From: Cephalopachus bancanus
Taxonomy: Eukaryota > Chordata > Mammalia > Primates > Tarsiidae
Reading direction: 5' to 3'
Assembly: GCA_027257055.1 (NCBI GenBank)
Contig: JAPVLO010000003.1
Span: 14,449,501 to 14,513,500 of the forward strand
DNA length: 64,000 nt
In this document: positions 1 through 12,130 of the stretch, piece after piece
How the letters are laid out: the number at the start of each line of letters is the position of its first letter
How positions within the stretch are numbered: the first letter of the stretch is position 1
The notes under the pieces: generated by a model
What the model was told of the DNA's origin: nothing
Seen by the model: only the letters and a program-made list of their open reading frames with translations
The model's database searches: none
Made by a program: the position numbers and the translations under genes

Positions 1-238
1 ACTGGAGTGCAGTGGCTGTGCAGCCTCAACCTGCTGGGCTCCGGCGATCCTTCTGCCTCAGCTTTCCAAGTTACTGGAACTACAGGTGTGCTACCACACC
101 CGGCTAATTTTTTGATTTATTTTAGAGATGAGGTCTCGCCAAGTTGCCCAGGCAGGTCTCGAACCTGCTGGCTCAGGCAATCCACTCACCTCAGCCTCCC
201 AAAGCGCGGGATTACAGGCTGAGCCACTGAGCCCGGCT
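1..238 (-). mobile_element. Alu, lineage-specific, cut by window edge
   Basis: Reverse-oriented dimeric Alu ending GAGCCCGGCTT. It shows the lineage words GCCGGAGCCCAGCAGG (as reverse complement) and TGGCTCAGCCTG. Its A-tail end lies outside the window. Confidence 0.9.
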
Positions 239-439
239 TACTTGCTTTCTTAATTCTCCAGGTTCAGATACAGGTTCAGGAAAGGGCATTTTGAGCTGCT
301 CCTTGATTTTTCTCTTCAGCTGGGATGAAATAAGGGAATGGAGAGAAGAGTGAAGAGAGTAGTAAAGCGACTCAAGGAAGAAGAAAGAATCAGAGCTCAC
401 CGTAAATCCTGGTGCCCTCTTGTGGAGTCTTTCTCATCA

Positions 440-605
440 AGTCAGAGTCAGGCAGATGTGAGTTCTGGTTCTGACTGCATCACTGACTTGCTGGGAGAGC
501 CCAGGCTCCATTTCTTTATCCATAAAATAGAGATCTTAAAAGAAGAGCTAGCTTACATGGCCGTTGAGAGCGTTAAATAAAAAGCACATAGAAAATACCC
601 AGGTC
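440..605 (-). repeat. MIR-like fragment
   Basis: Antisense MIR pattern: a tctggttctg block, ctttatccataaaatagaga, then gttaaataaa. Diverged. Confidence 0.5.
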
Positions 606-837
606 AGATATAAGTCCTGACCCGAATCCCTTTTCTACATGAGATGAGTCACACACTGCCTGAATGTGACAAAAGCATATGCCTTTTGGACATCAATGAT
701 TGGGGGTAACTAGGGCTTCATAGACTTGGCAGTAGCCCAAGGTCCCCTGGTGCCCTTGTGTTGAGACAGGGAAAGGTTGCTGCTACTTGGAATTACATTT
801 TTAGAACCTAGGTCCATCCAACAATAAGATAGTGTGA

Positions 838-1097
838 GGCCGGGCTCGGTGGCTCAACCTGTAATCCCAGCACTTTGGGAGGCCAAGGCTAAAGGATTGC
901 CTGAGCTCAGGGGTTCAAGACCAGCCCGGGCAACTTGGTGAGACCTCTTCTCTACAATAAATCAAAAATTAGCCGGGAGTGGTAATGTGCGCCTGTAGTT
1001 CCAGCTACTTGGAAGGATTGCCAGAGCCCAGTAGATCGAGGCTGCGTGCCACTGCCCTCCGGTCTGGGAGACAGAGTGAGACTCCAACTCAAAAAAA
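838..1097 (+). mobile_element. Alu (internally deleted, older copy)
   Basis: Starts GGCCGGGCTCGGTGGCTCA and ends GACTCCAACTC plus A7. The right arm lacks about 40 bases. Target duplication AGATAGTGTGA / AGACAGTGTGA. Confidence 0.9.
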
Positions 1098-1329
1098 GAC
1101 AGTGTGAAGAACACCAACTTCAGAACACTTCCTTCCATTAATCTGCTCCCAGAATTCTTTCTCTTCTAAATGCAACCCCATATCTTCAGACATTAGATTT
1201 AGTGTTAGTAGGAGTCCAATCTCAATGGTCACTCTGTCTTCCTGGGTCTTTCTGCTTCCTTGGACACTGAGGATCACTATCTTCTAAAATCCCTCACTAG
1301 CTTCACTTCATGACATTAATAGCATTTGA

Positions 1330-2010
1330 TTTTATCCTATCCTTAAAATATTTTAATTACAGTAAAATACATATAGCATAAAATTTACTATCTTAACCAT
1401 TTAAAAATATATCGTTCAGTAGTGTTATGTACGTTCACATTGTGCAACCAATCTTCAGAATTCTTCGTCTTCCCAAGCTGAAACTCTGTACCCATTAAAC
1501 AATAACTCTCATGCCTTCCGTCCCTGACAACCACCATTCCACTTTCTGTCTCTAAAAATACGACTGTCCAGCCGGGCTCTGTGGCTCAGCCTGTAATCCT
1601 GCGCCTTGGGAGGCTGAGGTGAGTGGATGGCCTGAGCCTGAGGGTTCGAGACCCACCTGGGCAACTTGGCGAGACCTCATCTCTACAATAAATTAAAAAA
1701 TTAGCTGGGCGTGGTAGCGCGTGCCTGTAGTTCCAGCTACTCGGAAGGCTGAGGCGGAAGGATTTTTGGCCGGAGCCCAGCAGGTCGAGGCTGCGGTGGC
1801 TGGGAGCGGCCACTGCACTCCAGTCTGGGCGACAGAGTGAGACTCCAACTCAAAAATAAATAAATAAATATGACTATCCTACATACTTCATTTAAAGGAG
1901 ATCATACAGTATTTGTCTTTTTGTGACTGACTTATTTTACTCAGCATTATGTTCTCAAGTTTCATCCATGTTGTAGCATATGTTGGAATATCTTTCCTTT
2001 TTTGACTAAA
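1330..2010 (-). mobile_element. Old L1 3' end (L1M type), split by an Alu
   Basis: Two segments, 1330-1570 and 1871-2010, read as one antisense L1M 3' UTR: taaaatacatatagcataaa, then ccattaaacaataactc, then gatcatacagtatttgtctt, then catccatgttgtagcatatg. Confidence 0.75.
1571..1870 (+). mobile_element. Alu, lineage-specific, full length
   Basis: GCCGGGCTCTGTGGCTCAGC through GACTCCAACTC and an (AAAT)n tail. Target duplication TACGACTGTC / TATGACTATC. Inserted into the old L1. Confidence 0.92.
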
Positions 2011-2550
2011 TGATATTTTTCTCTTACCATTTTGATTCTGTCCTCCCAGGCTTCTTTTCCTCTACTTGTCACTTAAACAATTGTGAATTTTAGAACTCTA
2101 GTTTTTAATCCCAATTTCTTATCAGTTTATACATTGACTTGTCACAATCGTACCCATGCCCATGGCTTTAGTCACTAGCTATCTGTTGAGGACCCCAAGT
2201 CTATATCTCCTGCCTAAATTCCTTTCCTGGGATTCAGACTCGTAAAGTCTGCAGACAACTCTCTCAAATGGAGCATATTCAAAATTAATTTGTCTCTCCC
2301 TACCAAGAAATTTTGCTCCTGTATTCCTTATCTCAACGATCAGCACCACCATCTGCCCTGTTGCCAAAGTGTAGGGCACAAGAGCTCTTTTTCCTCCCTG
2401 CCATCATTTTCACCTTTTTTTTTTTTTTTAATCTTACCCTGATTTCTCCCTGGAGAACTACCTTTTATTTCACATTTAGTCAAAGTGCTTCAGGTGCCCT
2501 TTTATCTCAGACTAGTGAGACATAAATGATCTGGTCCTCGGCCAAGCCCT
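2010..2550. other. Unassigned sequence
   Basis: AT-rich sequence with a T run at 2416-2429. No gene or confidently identified repeat seen. Confidence 0.4.
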
Positions 2551-2554
2551 GATG

Positions 2555-2780
2555 AGCTGGAACTTTATATATACAAATTCATTTGATCCCTCCAACAACC
2601 CTAGGATTTTAGTACTACAGTTATTCCAGTTGACAGATCAGGAAACTGAGTCTCAGATAATTTATATAAGTCATTCAAGGCTGCTTAGCAAGTACATGGC
2701 AGAGCCAGAACTCAAACTCAGGCTCTGCTCCAAGACCCGATGCATCATACTCCATTACATGGTGCCACCTCTCACAAATA
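2555..2780 (+). repeat. MIR
   Basis: Sense MIR core: aattcatttgatccctccaa, then cagatcaggaaactgagtct, then tacatggcagagccagaact. Confidence 0.7.
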
Positions 2781-2784
2781 TATA

Positions 2785-4390
2785 AAGAATGTGGAATTGA
2801 GAACTGCTAGAAGTGTCCTGAAAGACCCTGACTAGCCAGGGAAGTCAGAAGTCCTTGCTGAGAAAACCATGCCTGACCACTCTTTGCATGAACCTGACGT
2901 AACTTATCACCTGGTAAAGATGGGAGAGGGAGCACTGAGTTACTAAGAGCAGGAGAAAGTACCAATACAGGGACTGGTGAATTCTAGAAGGCATGCTGAA
3001 TTTGAGACATCTTTGGATTATGCCTATTAAACAATCGCATTTGTGAGTCTGACTCTCAGGCATGTTAAACATGGCATTTGCATTTGATAGGGGTTTAAAC
3101 TAATGTTTGTTGAATGACTGAATGAATAAGTGCCCTTGAAGGTGGGATAGAAATTTAAGCTCTTCTCAGATTATGCCCTGAAGAGATGGGTGCTATTTGG
3201 CAGTGTCAGTTTAGTCCTATCAGAACCCACTGGCTGGCAACAGCCCAAGTAATGAGAGATGAGCTGTTAGCTCTGAGGCACCACTTTTGTCTCCAAATGG
3301 CAGCACGCTTCCTGCTCTAGACAGTGAGGTCCCTCTGGCCCCTGATTCACCACTCAATGAGTGCACTGAACTGTACAAATAACCACAGAAACTCTCAGGG
3401 CCCAGGTTTGACCTTTCCAGGCATCTTTCCTCCTCCCTTGACCTATTCTTCTCTGTTAGAGGATGAAGGCTGGCATTTGACAGCCACTTGCTTTCGGAAC
3501 CCTGTGCTTCTAACTCCCTCTCAGAATGAAATCTGAATTCCCAAAGAGAAGAGACTTCTCTCCATAAGGTGTGTGTGTGTGTGTGTGGCAGGAGGGGATG
3601 CTGTGTGTCTGATCACACCTCTCTGGCTGCTGGTTGGGGCAAGATGAGCCTGGGTTGCCTCCTGGGTCCCTGAGCCCTGGGCTTCCTCTGGCCCAACCAG
3701 TTCCCAGCTTTTTGGGAATGCTGTCTTTTTTCTCCAGAACCAGTTTCTCTAGTTTATAGGAGGTGTCTAAGTTAGATCCAGCCAGGAAGCCAAGCTCCCA
3801 GCACCCCACCTGACCTAGTAGTGGGGCCAAGCCTGGCTCACCAGGCTGACCAGTTGAGCAAGATTGGAACATGGGGCAGAGTCCAGGAACAGCACTGGCA
3901 GTCAGGCAACTGGTTGAGTCGCCCCCTCCCCCGTACCCCCTCTTTGGTGGGGAGAGAGGCAGCTGAACAGAGCAGCTCTGAACTGGCCTCCTCATCTCTT
4001 CCCCACAGGAGGGCCAGCGGAGCCCTGGTCCTGCCTCTCTGCAGCCAGCCACCCATTCCTCCCACCGTCAGGCTCCTCACCTCCTACCGTCCCAGACCTA
4101 CCTCTTGGGAGCACCAGAAGGTGGGCCTGGGTCCTCTGCTGCCTCCTCAAGCCTTCATACTGGGCTCGCAGGACCTGAATGCTGAGAGGGGCCCCTTTCC
4201 CCGGAGCCTGAGTCCCAGAACTCTCAGCCATGAAGTGAGACCCCAGCTGCCAGAAGTAGGGCAGGGCAGGGCATGGGCAGGGCAACCCCTTCATCCGGAT
4301 CCGGGAGAAAAGCAAACACTGCTGGGTGTGTGTGTGCAGGGGAGCTGGAGGTGGCGGATAGAGGGAGGGGCAGGGTGGCAGGCGGGAAGG
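2785..4390. other. Unassigned; GC-rich after 3.3 kb
   Basis: A possible L2 3' end (tgtttgttgaatgactgaat) lies near 3105 and a short (GT)n at 3569-3587. From 3.6 to 4.4 kb the sequence is GC-rich with several overlapping open frames on both strands. None has a recognisable domain. Confidence 0.4.
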
Positions 4391-5040
4391 CGATAGGCAA
4401 AAGGAGGGTGGACAGGGGAGCAGGAAGAGAGGAGGGAGATGGAAAGATAAGGGGGAGGGAGAAAGACGAAGGGGAAGAGAAGGCAGGGAGAGGGAGAAAT
4501 GGGGGAGGAAAATGGCAGGGAACGAGGGAAGTCAGAGGAGAAAGAAAGGTCAGAGGAGCCGGGCTTGGTGGCTCAGCCTGTAATCCCGCACCTTTGGGAG
4601 GCTGAGGTGAGTGGATTGCCTGAGCTCGCGGGTTCGAGACCTGCCTGGGCAGCGAGACCTCATCTCTACAATAAATCAAAAAATCAGCCGGGTGTGGTAG
4701 CACATGCCTATAATTCCAGTTACTTGGAAGGATGAGTCGGAAGGATCGCCAGAGCCCACCAGGTCAAGGCTACGGTGCCTGGGAGCGGCCACTGCACTCC
4801 AGTCTGGGTGACAGAGTGAGACTCCAACTCAAAAAAAAAAAAAAAAAAAAGAAAGAAAGGTCAGAGGAGAGAAGGGGCAAAGGAAGGTTAGGGAAAGAAT
4901 GGAGGAAGAAGGAGATAGTGGTAAGGGGGGATTACTGGAGTGAGAGAAGAAAGAGGGTGAGGAAGATGGAGACAGGCAGAAGGAAATAGGGAAAGGGGTG
5001 ATGGGGGAGAGAAGAAGTAGGGGGATAAAGAGAAAGGCAA
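4391..5040 (+). repeat. GA-rich polypurine tract split by an Alu
   Basis: 4391-4557 and 4851-5040 are almost entirely purine on the plus strand (gggagggagaaagacgaagg style). They were one tract before the Alu at 4558-4850 inserted. Confidence 0.85.
4558..4850 (+). mobile_element. Alu, young lineage-specific subfamily
   Basis: Left arm carries GGGCAGCGAGACC (short form) and AAAATCAGCC, with an A20 tail. Near-perfect target duplication AGAAAGGTCAGAGGA on both sides. Confidence 0.93.
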
Positions 5041-5823
5041 ACACAGCTGTTCAGCGTCCTTCTGGGAGCCCAAGGAGGTATCTTATTCCAGGTCCTTCCA
5101 TTTCTCGATCCTAAAGTTTAGACTCCATTTCCAAGAGCCACTGTGAAGTCTCCCATTTCCTGGTTGAGCTGGCACTGGGGCCGGGAACGCCAAGGGCCCG
5201 CACAGCTCACACATCTTGGACTGTCATGTTGGACGCTCATTGGCAAATAGCCGGTTTGGTTTGCAGTTGTTAAAAAAGAACACCCTCAGCAGCCTCACAA
5301 AGCTGGGATCTAGGGGAACGCACCCGGTGATCATGTCCTAGAGAAACCCAGTAACAAAGGTCTCCCCAAGATCTCCAACCAGCCAACACACAGCCCAGGT
5401 ACAAGCCCAGCCCCAAAATTGACCATGGGGACAAGCCCAGGGGAGCCTTGGGCCAGCCCCACCCCGTTGGCATTCAATGTAGCCTCTGCAGTCTCAGCAA
5501 TTCCAACCAAGTGGCAAGTTGGTATTTAACTCACCCACAGCTAGGTGCACCCCTTCCCTCTGCTCCTTAGCCCCACCATTTACACGTCCCTTTAGAATCC
5601 CAGACCTTCTCTCTCTTGCATCAGCTTTGACCTATCCTTGGTCAACTGCATCTTTCTATCTTCTTTCATCAGTGCCTGCAGAGGACCCAATTATCCAATA
5701 TGTCTACAGAGGCAACGGAAACAGAGTAGAGGCTGAAACTAGGAGACATTTTGGAGGTTAGCCAGACAGGATCTCGTCACTGGATATGGGGAGGAGGGCA
5801 TGGAGAGAAAATTTCACTGGGTA
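5041..5823. other. Unassigned sequence
   Basis: Mixed composition. No supported gene or identified repeat. Confidence 0.35.
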
Positions 5824-6282
5824 GTATATCAGTCTGCCAAGGCTGACACGACAAAGTCCTACAAACTGGGTGTTTTTAGACCACAGATATTTATCGTCTT
5901 AGAGTTCTGGAGGTTAGAAGTCCAAAAGCAAGGTGTCAGTAAGGGTTGATTTCTTCGGGAGGTTGTGAGATAGACTCTGTTCAGGGCATCTCACCTGGCT
6001 TCTGGTGGTGTGTTGGCAGTCTTGAGGGTTCCTTGGCTTGTAAAAGAATCACCTGATCTCTGATTTTACCTTTACATGATGTTCTTCATCTGTGTCCAAA
6101 TTTCCCATTTTTATAAGGACAGCAGTCACATTAGGTTAAGGCTCAACCTAATGACTTCATCTTAACTTACGATTACACTTTCAATGACCTTATTCCCAAA
6201 TAAGGTCACATTATGAGAAGCTGGGGTTAGGACGTCAACATATAAATTGGGAGTCAGGGACACAATTTAACCCATACTGCGT
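5824..6282 (+). mobile_element. Solo LTR, ERVL-MaLR (MLT1 type)
   Basis: Matches the MaLR LTR pattern: atcagtctgccaaggctgac, then gttctggaggttagaagtcc, then cagcagtcacattaggtt, then aaggtcacattatgagaagc, then cacaatttaacccata. No internal retroviral sequence adjoins it. Confidence 0.75.
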
Positions 6283-6743
6283 GGAGAGATGACAACTCCA
6301 TTACAGGAGAGGAGAGGAGTGAATGAAGGGGAAGGAGAAGAGAGAGAGGATATGTTTTAGATGTGACATTTGAGGTTTCTATGGCCTTTGGGTATCAGAA
6401 GAGAGTTAGAAGCTAGATAGATATGAGCTGGAAATGCCAGTGTCTTTTCTATGAATGATACAATTTATCATAGGAAGAGTTTTATCATTAGCCATGAATA
6501 TATAAAATTGGGAGATAGCCCAAAATAGCTGTTTCTTTCTCCTTTTCTATCTCCCCATTGACTTGTTTAAGTCCATGTTTAATTGGCAGCAGAGAGACCT
6601 CCTCTATGTTCTCCTCCTTTCCTGTTTCTCCTCTTCTGTCCCAGGTTCAGCTTCTTTCTCTTGGCCCCTGGTCCATTATCATACTCTAAATATTGGAGGA
6701 AATGAATAGTCCAGGCTGGATAGAACTTCTACAAGACAACTTC
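6283..6743. other. Unassigned sequence
   Basis: Purine-rich at 6300-6350, then ordinary AT-rich DNA. Nothing identified. Confidence 0.35.
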
Positions 6744-7040
6744 TTTTTTTTTTTAAGTTGGAGTTTTACTCTTGTCTCCCAGGCTGAAGTGCAGTGTGGG
6801 CACGCTCACAGCCACCGCAGCCTCCACCTGCTGGGTTTAGGTGATCCTTCCGCTTCGGCCTTCCTAGTAGCTGTAACTATAGATACACACCACCATGCCT
6901 GGCTAGTTTTTTGTAATTTATTGTAAAGACGAGATCTTACCAAGTTATCCAGGCTGGTCTCAAACCCCTGGGCTCAGTCATTCCTCTCGGCTCAGCCTCC
7001 TAAATTTCTAGGATTGCAGGTTGAGCCACCGTGCCTGGCC
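6744..7040 (-). mobile_element. Alu, older copy
   Basis: Antisense Alu from a T run to GCCTGGCC. Target duplication AAGACAACT on both sides. Diverged from the young consensus. Confidence 0.88.
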
Positions 7041-7328
7041 AAGACAACTCTGTTATTACATTAAAAAAAAAAAAAACATTGTCCTTTTTCTTCCTCATCA
7101 AGGCCTTCTCCAGTTATCCTAGCTTGAGTTGAGTAGGGCTCTAACCATGGAGAGGATATGCACTCCTGGAAAAGGATTATGGAGGAGAAAAATTGTTACC
7201 CTACCTCATAGGAATGGAAGACTTCAGCTCTTGAGTTAGCTCAAGTCCTGGAGCTGGGTCGAGATTTTCAATGAAGGAGAAGATTTCAAGAGCTCTGGAA
7301 AGACCAACATTTAAGGACCAGAAAGACT

Positions 7329-7646
7329 GGGCATCTCTACAATAATTCAGAAAATTAGGGCTCGGTGACTCAGCCTGTAATCCCGCGCCTTTGGGAGGCC
7401 GAGGTGAGTGGATTGCCTGAGCCCACGTGTTCGAGACCCGCCTGGGCAAGCGAGACCTCATCTCTACAATAAATCAAAAAGAAATTAGCCGGGCATGGTA
7501 GCACGCCTGTAGTTCCAGCGACTTGGAAGGCTAAGGCGGAAGGATCGCCAGAGCCCAGCAGGTCGAGGCTGCGGTGGCTGGGAGCAGCCACTGCACTCCA
7601 GTCTGGGCGACTGAGTGAGACTCCAACTCAAAAAAAAAAAAAAAAA
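7329..7646 (+). mobile_element. Alu with an extra Alu-like lead fragment
   Basis: A full Alu body (7349-7646) is directly preceded by gcatctctacaataattcag and aaaattag, an Alu central-linker fragment. The first bases GGCCG of the main Alu are missing. No clear target duplication, so a recombinant structure is likely. Confidence 0.8.
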
Positions 7647-8289
7647 GAAATAAGAAGGTGCTGTTGAAAATCAAAAAAGTATAGTCAAAGTGATGGGAGG
7701 AGAAACAGCAAAGAGTGACATTCCAGACTGGAAAGAAGGAGAGAATGTCTCAGGAGATGATGGCCAAAATGGAGGAGGACAGAAACTCCTGATCTGCTCA
7801 CTTGCCCTATAGAATAACTTCTGAGCAATTTATGCAGAAGACTCATTGTCAATCTGGCTGCACGCTGAAAATACCACCTGTGAAAGTGCCTCTTCTAAAT
7901 TTCCTGATTTAATTAATCTGGGTTGGTGTCTGGAAACTGGTATATTTCTGAAACTCTCCACTGCCCTAAAGAGCCATTTGCCCAGTTTTATGGGCCTCAA
8001 GTCTCTGGTTAAGAGAGACAGGTGGTGAGATATAGTCGAAACTTCTTCATATCTTTTCATCAGTTGATCCCTCTATGATGTGCTGAAAGCAAGAGTGATC
8101 TGTCCATGCTGGGCCATTTGCACCTGCCATAAAATCAGACTTGATTTTGACCACATTTTGTCATTTACTCATTAACCTTCTTCTTTTTGGTATTGACAGT
8201 TTTGGTCTTTTTCTCTATGTACATAATTGTGGATATTTTGGTAAGAAGTAGTTAGAGGTTACCAACTACTGGTTGCCTTCCTTTTGGGA
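7647..8289. other. Unassigned sequence
   Basis: No gene or repeat family recognised. Confidence 0.35.
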
Positions 8290-8600
8290 GCTTAAGTTCC
8301 TTCTTTTAGTTCAAATGGTTCCTCTCTTTCTTTAAAAACTCAAATCTTTTTTTTTTTTTTTTTGAGTTGGAGTCTCACTCGGTCACCCAGACTGGAGTGC
8401 AGTGGCCGCTCCCGGCCACCGCAGCCTCGCCTGCTGGGCTCCGGCGATCCTTCCGCCTCAGGCTTCCAAAAAACTCAAATCTTTAATCCATTTGGAATTG
8501 ATTTTAATGTTAGAGTGTTCAGTATAAGACAAGGATCTAGGGATTTTTCTTTCCTCCATGTAATTGCCCAATTGTCTCAATACCACTTACTGAATAAATG
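8290..8600 (-). mobile_element. L1 fragment, antisense, split by a partial Alu
   Basis: After the Alu the sequence reads ttaatccatttggaattgat, aagacaaggatctagg and taccacttactgaataaa, an antisense L1 ORF2/3' pattern. Confidence 0.55.
8349..8467 (-). mobile_element. 5'-truncated Alu (right arm only)
   Basis: About 119 bp from the A tail to the right-arm start. Perfect target duplication AAAAACTCAAATCTT on both sides shows truncation at integration. Confidence 0.92.
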
Positions 8601-9109
8601 TTTCCTTCCCTATATTTGTGATAACAATCATAATAGCATAAGAAAAAATATTGGCAAATGTATCTCATCTCAGGGGTTCTTCAGAAATAAGTAAAAATAT
8701 GATTGAGTCTGGAGCCCTTCTTGGGCTTCTGTCACTAAAGGGTGACCTTTATTATCCAGATAGATCCTTCAGAGGAACAGAAAATAAACTGCAAAGTTGC
8801 TTAGGGTTTGAGACTATAGAGTATGGATGAGATGTTCTATTATTTGAAGAAATATCTTCTACATATGTCTTTAAACTGAATTGTACCTGAAATGCAATGT
8901 CTGTGGTTGGGAGATAAGTTTGTGCTTAATCTAACAGATTGGTTCATTAAAGGAAGCACCATTTCTACAAATTCATACATTCAAAGTTCCCAGCCTTACA
9001 GAGTGAGGGTGATTCCTTTCTGAGAAAGAAGGGGTTAAGTCAGACATATTAAAAACAATAGTTACATTCATCGAGCTCAAACTGCAGTGAACCAGGTACT
9101 CCATGTATA
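8601..9109. other. Unassigned sequence
   Basis: AT-rich; nothing identified. Confidence 0.35.
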
Positions 9110-10035
9110 TAATCATACTTTTTTATTGTGGTAAAATATGCATAACATAAAATTTATCACATTAACTATTTTGAAGGGATTAAGTTCATTCACAATGCAG
9201 TGCAACATTGCCACTATTCCTTTTCAGAACATTTCATCATTCCAAACAGAAAGTCTGTAACCACTAAATAATAACGCCCACTTCCCTTGCCCCCAATCCT
9301 TGGTGATCTCTAATACATTTTCTGTCTCTATGAATTTGCCTATTTTAGCTACCTCATATAAGTGGAATCACACAAATTTGTCTTTTTACTTCCAGCTTAT
9401 GTCACTTAGCATGTTTTCAAGATTCACTCATTGTAACATGCCTCAGAACTTCATTCCTTCTTATGGCTGAATAATATTTCATTGTATGAATATACAAGAT
9501 GTCCTCTACATACTAACCTTCAAATTGTGAACATTCAAAGATATAAACATGCATTCGTGTGTCTAATCATGTAAGTTCATGTGTTTGGCGTACACTGTCA
9601 CATGTGTGCATCCTCTACAAGTGGTTGTGTTTTGTGTACATTACCATATAGTACTGTATAGAGTACTATACAATATAAACCTGTTAAGTGCAGTACTATA
9701 CAGGCAATGTCCTGGTTGGGTACCTAGCTAACTTTGCTGGACTTATGAATAAATTGGACTTATGAATGCACTCTTAGAATGGAACTCATTCATATGTGGG
9801 GTAACTTACTCTACTCCATTCTGCTTATTCATTCATCTGTTGATAGACATTTGGATTTTTTCCACCCTTTGATTGTTGTGAATAGTTCTGCTGTTGACAT
9901 CGGTGTACGAATATGCATTTGAATTCCTGCTTTCAGTTCTTTTGGAATTACTGGATCATATAGTAATTCTGTATTTAACTTTCTGAAGAATCTGAACAAA
10001 ATCACATTTAATTTCCGATGAGAGCACTGTGAGAA
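9110..10035 (-). mobile_element. Old L1 3' end (L1M), split by a Tigger element
   Basis: 9110-9493 and 9827-10035 read continuously as antisense L1M: ttattgtggtaaaatatgca, then ctcatataagtggaatcaca, then (after the insertion) ttcatctgttgatagacatt, then ttgaattcctgctttcagtt. Confidence 0.75.
9494..9826 (+). mobile_element. Tigger-type (TcMar) short DNA transposon
   Basis: Inserted in the old L1. The ends are inverted repeats: left CAAGATGTCCTCTACATAC and right (complement) CAGAATGGAGTAGAGTAAG. Internal palindromic GTACTGTATAGAGTACTATA-type sequence is typical of Tigger relatives. Confidence 0.65.
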
Positions 10036-10084
10036 AAGCAAAATCACTATCCTTTCTACTACACCATTTACACTAAATCATCTC

Positions 10085-10440
10085 TAGGTCCAGGAATCCA
10101 TCCCAGCTCTAAAAGATATCTCAAATCCATGCCCTTGTCTCCACCTCCACCAGCACCACCCCAGTCTTTGTTGTCCTCATTTATTTTTCTAAGACCATTG
10201 CAATGGCCTCTTACAGAGCCTCCTCAATTCCATGCTTGCCTTCTCCTGTCCATCTCCTTCCTCACAGCAGGCACTATTTTCCAGACAGCACAAAATGAGT
10301 TGACTCTTGAGTCTTTCCGCTCAGAATCCTTCAATGGCATCTCAGTGCTCTCAGACTAGCATTCAGATTCTTCTCATGGCCCATGAGGTTGTGCTCGTCG
10401 TCCTGGGTCATCTCACCTCTCCAGTCTCTGTGTTAATTTC
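10085..10440 (+). mobile_element. L2 fragment (sense)
   Basis: Matches remembered L2 ORF2: atctcaaatccatgcccttg, then ccattgcaatggcctcttac, then tccttcaatggcatctca. Reading frame destroyed. Confidence 0.65.
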
Positions 10441-10844
10441 CCTCTTGCTCTGTACATTCTAGGCAAGGTGTTTTATAAATGGGTTACAGATATGCCCAAG
10501 ATGGAGATCCACAGCAACTGAGCCAGGTGTCTCCAGCCACAAATAGCTCCTCCATTTATTCCAGTGGCCCATACAGATAGTGTCATTTTCTCGATAGGCC
10601 ATGATGTGAGTAAATGAAGAAAGTTCTCTCATCACTCTGTCTTCCTCTAATTTTCTTGAATTTCCTCAAATGTCTTTTTCTTCTTGCAACTTTGGTATGT
10701 GTTCTTTGTCTTCTAGAACATTCCTTTACTTAACTTCACCTCCAACCCTGTCTTCATTACATCTCCACTCTGTGTAGCACCCACCTGCCTCCTAGATAAC
10801 ATATAATTATCTTCAGTTCTCAGCTCAAAGCTTTAATGTAAGTG
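10441..10844. other. Unassigned, possibly L2-related
   Basis: Pyrimidine-rich phrases such as tcttcattacatctccact hint at L2, but not firmly. Confidence 0.3.
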
Positions 10845-11000
10845 TTTAGAACATGGACTATGGAACCAGGCTATGTGGGTTTGTATCCTATCTCCCCTAC
10901 TTTCAGCAACTTTCCCCTTGCTCTATACATTCTTGACAAGATTTCCTCTCTTGGCAGTGTGCCTTTGGGCCAGTTACTTAACTTCATTGTGCCTGAAGAT
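10845..11000 (-). repeat. MIR-like fragment
   Basis: Antisense MIR pattern: gaacatggactatggaacca, then gggccagttacttaacttc. Confidence 0.5.
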
Positions 11001-11094
11001 AGAGAGGGAGGCATCCTGGTCTGAGCAAACAAGGAAAACTCGCTCCATCAAGCATTGCCTTCCAGGTGCTAGGCACGTGGCACTACTGTGTGTG

Positions 11095-11235
11095 TGTTGT
11101 CTCATTTAATAGTCACAATAATTATATGACATAGGTGCCATATTACTATTATCATTATCCCCATTTTCCAGATGGGGAACTTGAAGCTCAGCAAGGATAT
11201 GTGGCTTAGCCAAGACCAGGACTTTGCAACTCCAA
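11095..11235 (+). repeat. MIR fragment
   Basis: Sense MIR core: catttaatagtcacaataat, then ccccattttccagatgggga. Confidence 0.65.
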
Positions 11236-11589
11236 ATGTTCCTCATCTCCAGAGCATTACTGCTCTCCAGATACACACAGAGTAATATATTGGAATGTTA
11301 TTTGCTTGGGAACAGTGAAGTTCTGGCCTCCAGCCTTGATCAGCATCCAGTTGTAGTCAACAGACTCCAGTCTGACCAATTTGAGCAGAAAGATATTTCA
11401 CATGGGGAATTTGGTGCCGATAAAATGACTAGGACAACATTGGCCCTCTGGTCTTTACCCTTGTATTTTTTCCAAGGATGGCATTAAACACTATCTTCCA
11501 TCCCAGTTTTGCAACTGAGGTTGCCAATCCCTCAACAAGAGGTGGAGCCTTTATTACCTTCTTGAGCCTGGGTTTGTTGAGTGGCATCA

Positions 11590-12030
11590 CTTGGCCAGCA
11601 GAGTGTAGTGGAAACGATACTGTTCCTGGAGCAGACCCAACTGCAGCTTCTGGCAACTTCTACTTCCTGCCCTTTGGAATGTTTACTTTTGGGATCTGCC
11701 CTCTCTGAGGCTGGACACCATGCTGTGAAGAACCTGAGCAATATGAAGAGGCTGCATGTAGGTGCTTCAGTCAATAGCCTCAGGAGAACTCCTAGCCAAA
11801 AGCCAGCATCAACTGCCAGTAAGTCAGCCTCCAGGACAACCTGCCCAGTCGAGCGTTTAGATAACTGCAACCCAGCCAACATCTTAATGTCACTTCATGA
11901 GAAACCCCAAAGAAAAACTACCTACCTGAGCCTAGTTAACGCACAGACCATGAGAAATAATAATGAATTATTGTTTTAAGTCACTAAGTTTGGGGCTGGT
12001 TCATTACATAGCAACAGATAACTGGAATGT
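11590..12030 (+). mobile_element. Old LTR-like element (MaLR/ERVL type)
   Basis: The 3' part reads ataactgcaacccagccaac, then tcatgagaaaccc, then gttttaagtcactaagtttg, then acatagcaacagataactgg, a pattern common to mammalian LTR repeats. The left border is uncertain. Confidence 0.5.
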
Positions 12031-12130
12031 TATTGACTATGAATACACTACCACTGTTGCTAAAACTACTAAATAGGAAAACTACCTGCTAAAACATTTC
12101 TATTATCCCCAAAAGTTTCTGACCTGTTTT

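Noticed and set aside
3510..4396. Overlapping open frames of 80-191 codons on both strands
   Set aside because: GC-rich stretch with mutually overlapping frames, Pro/Ser/Gly-rich with no family resemblance.
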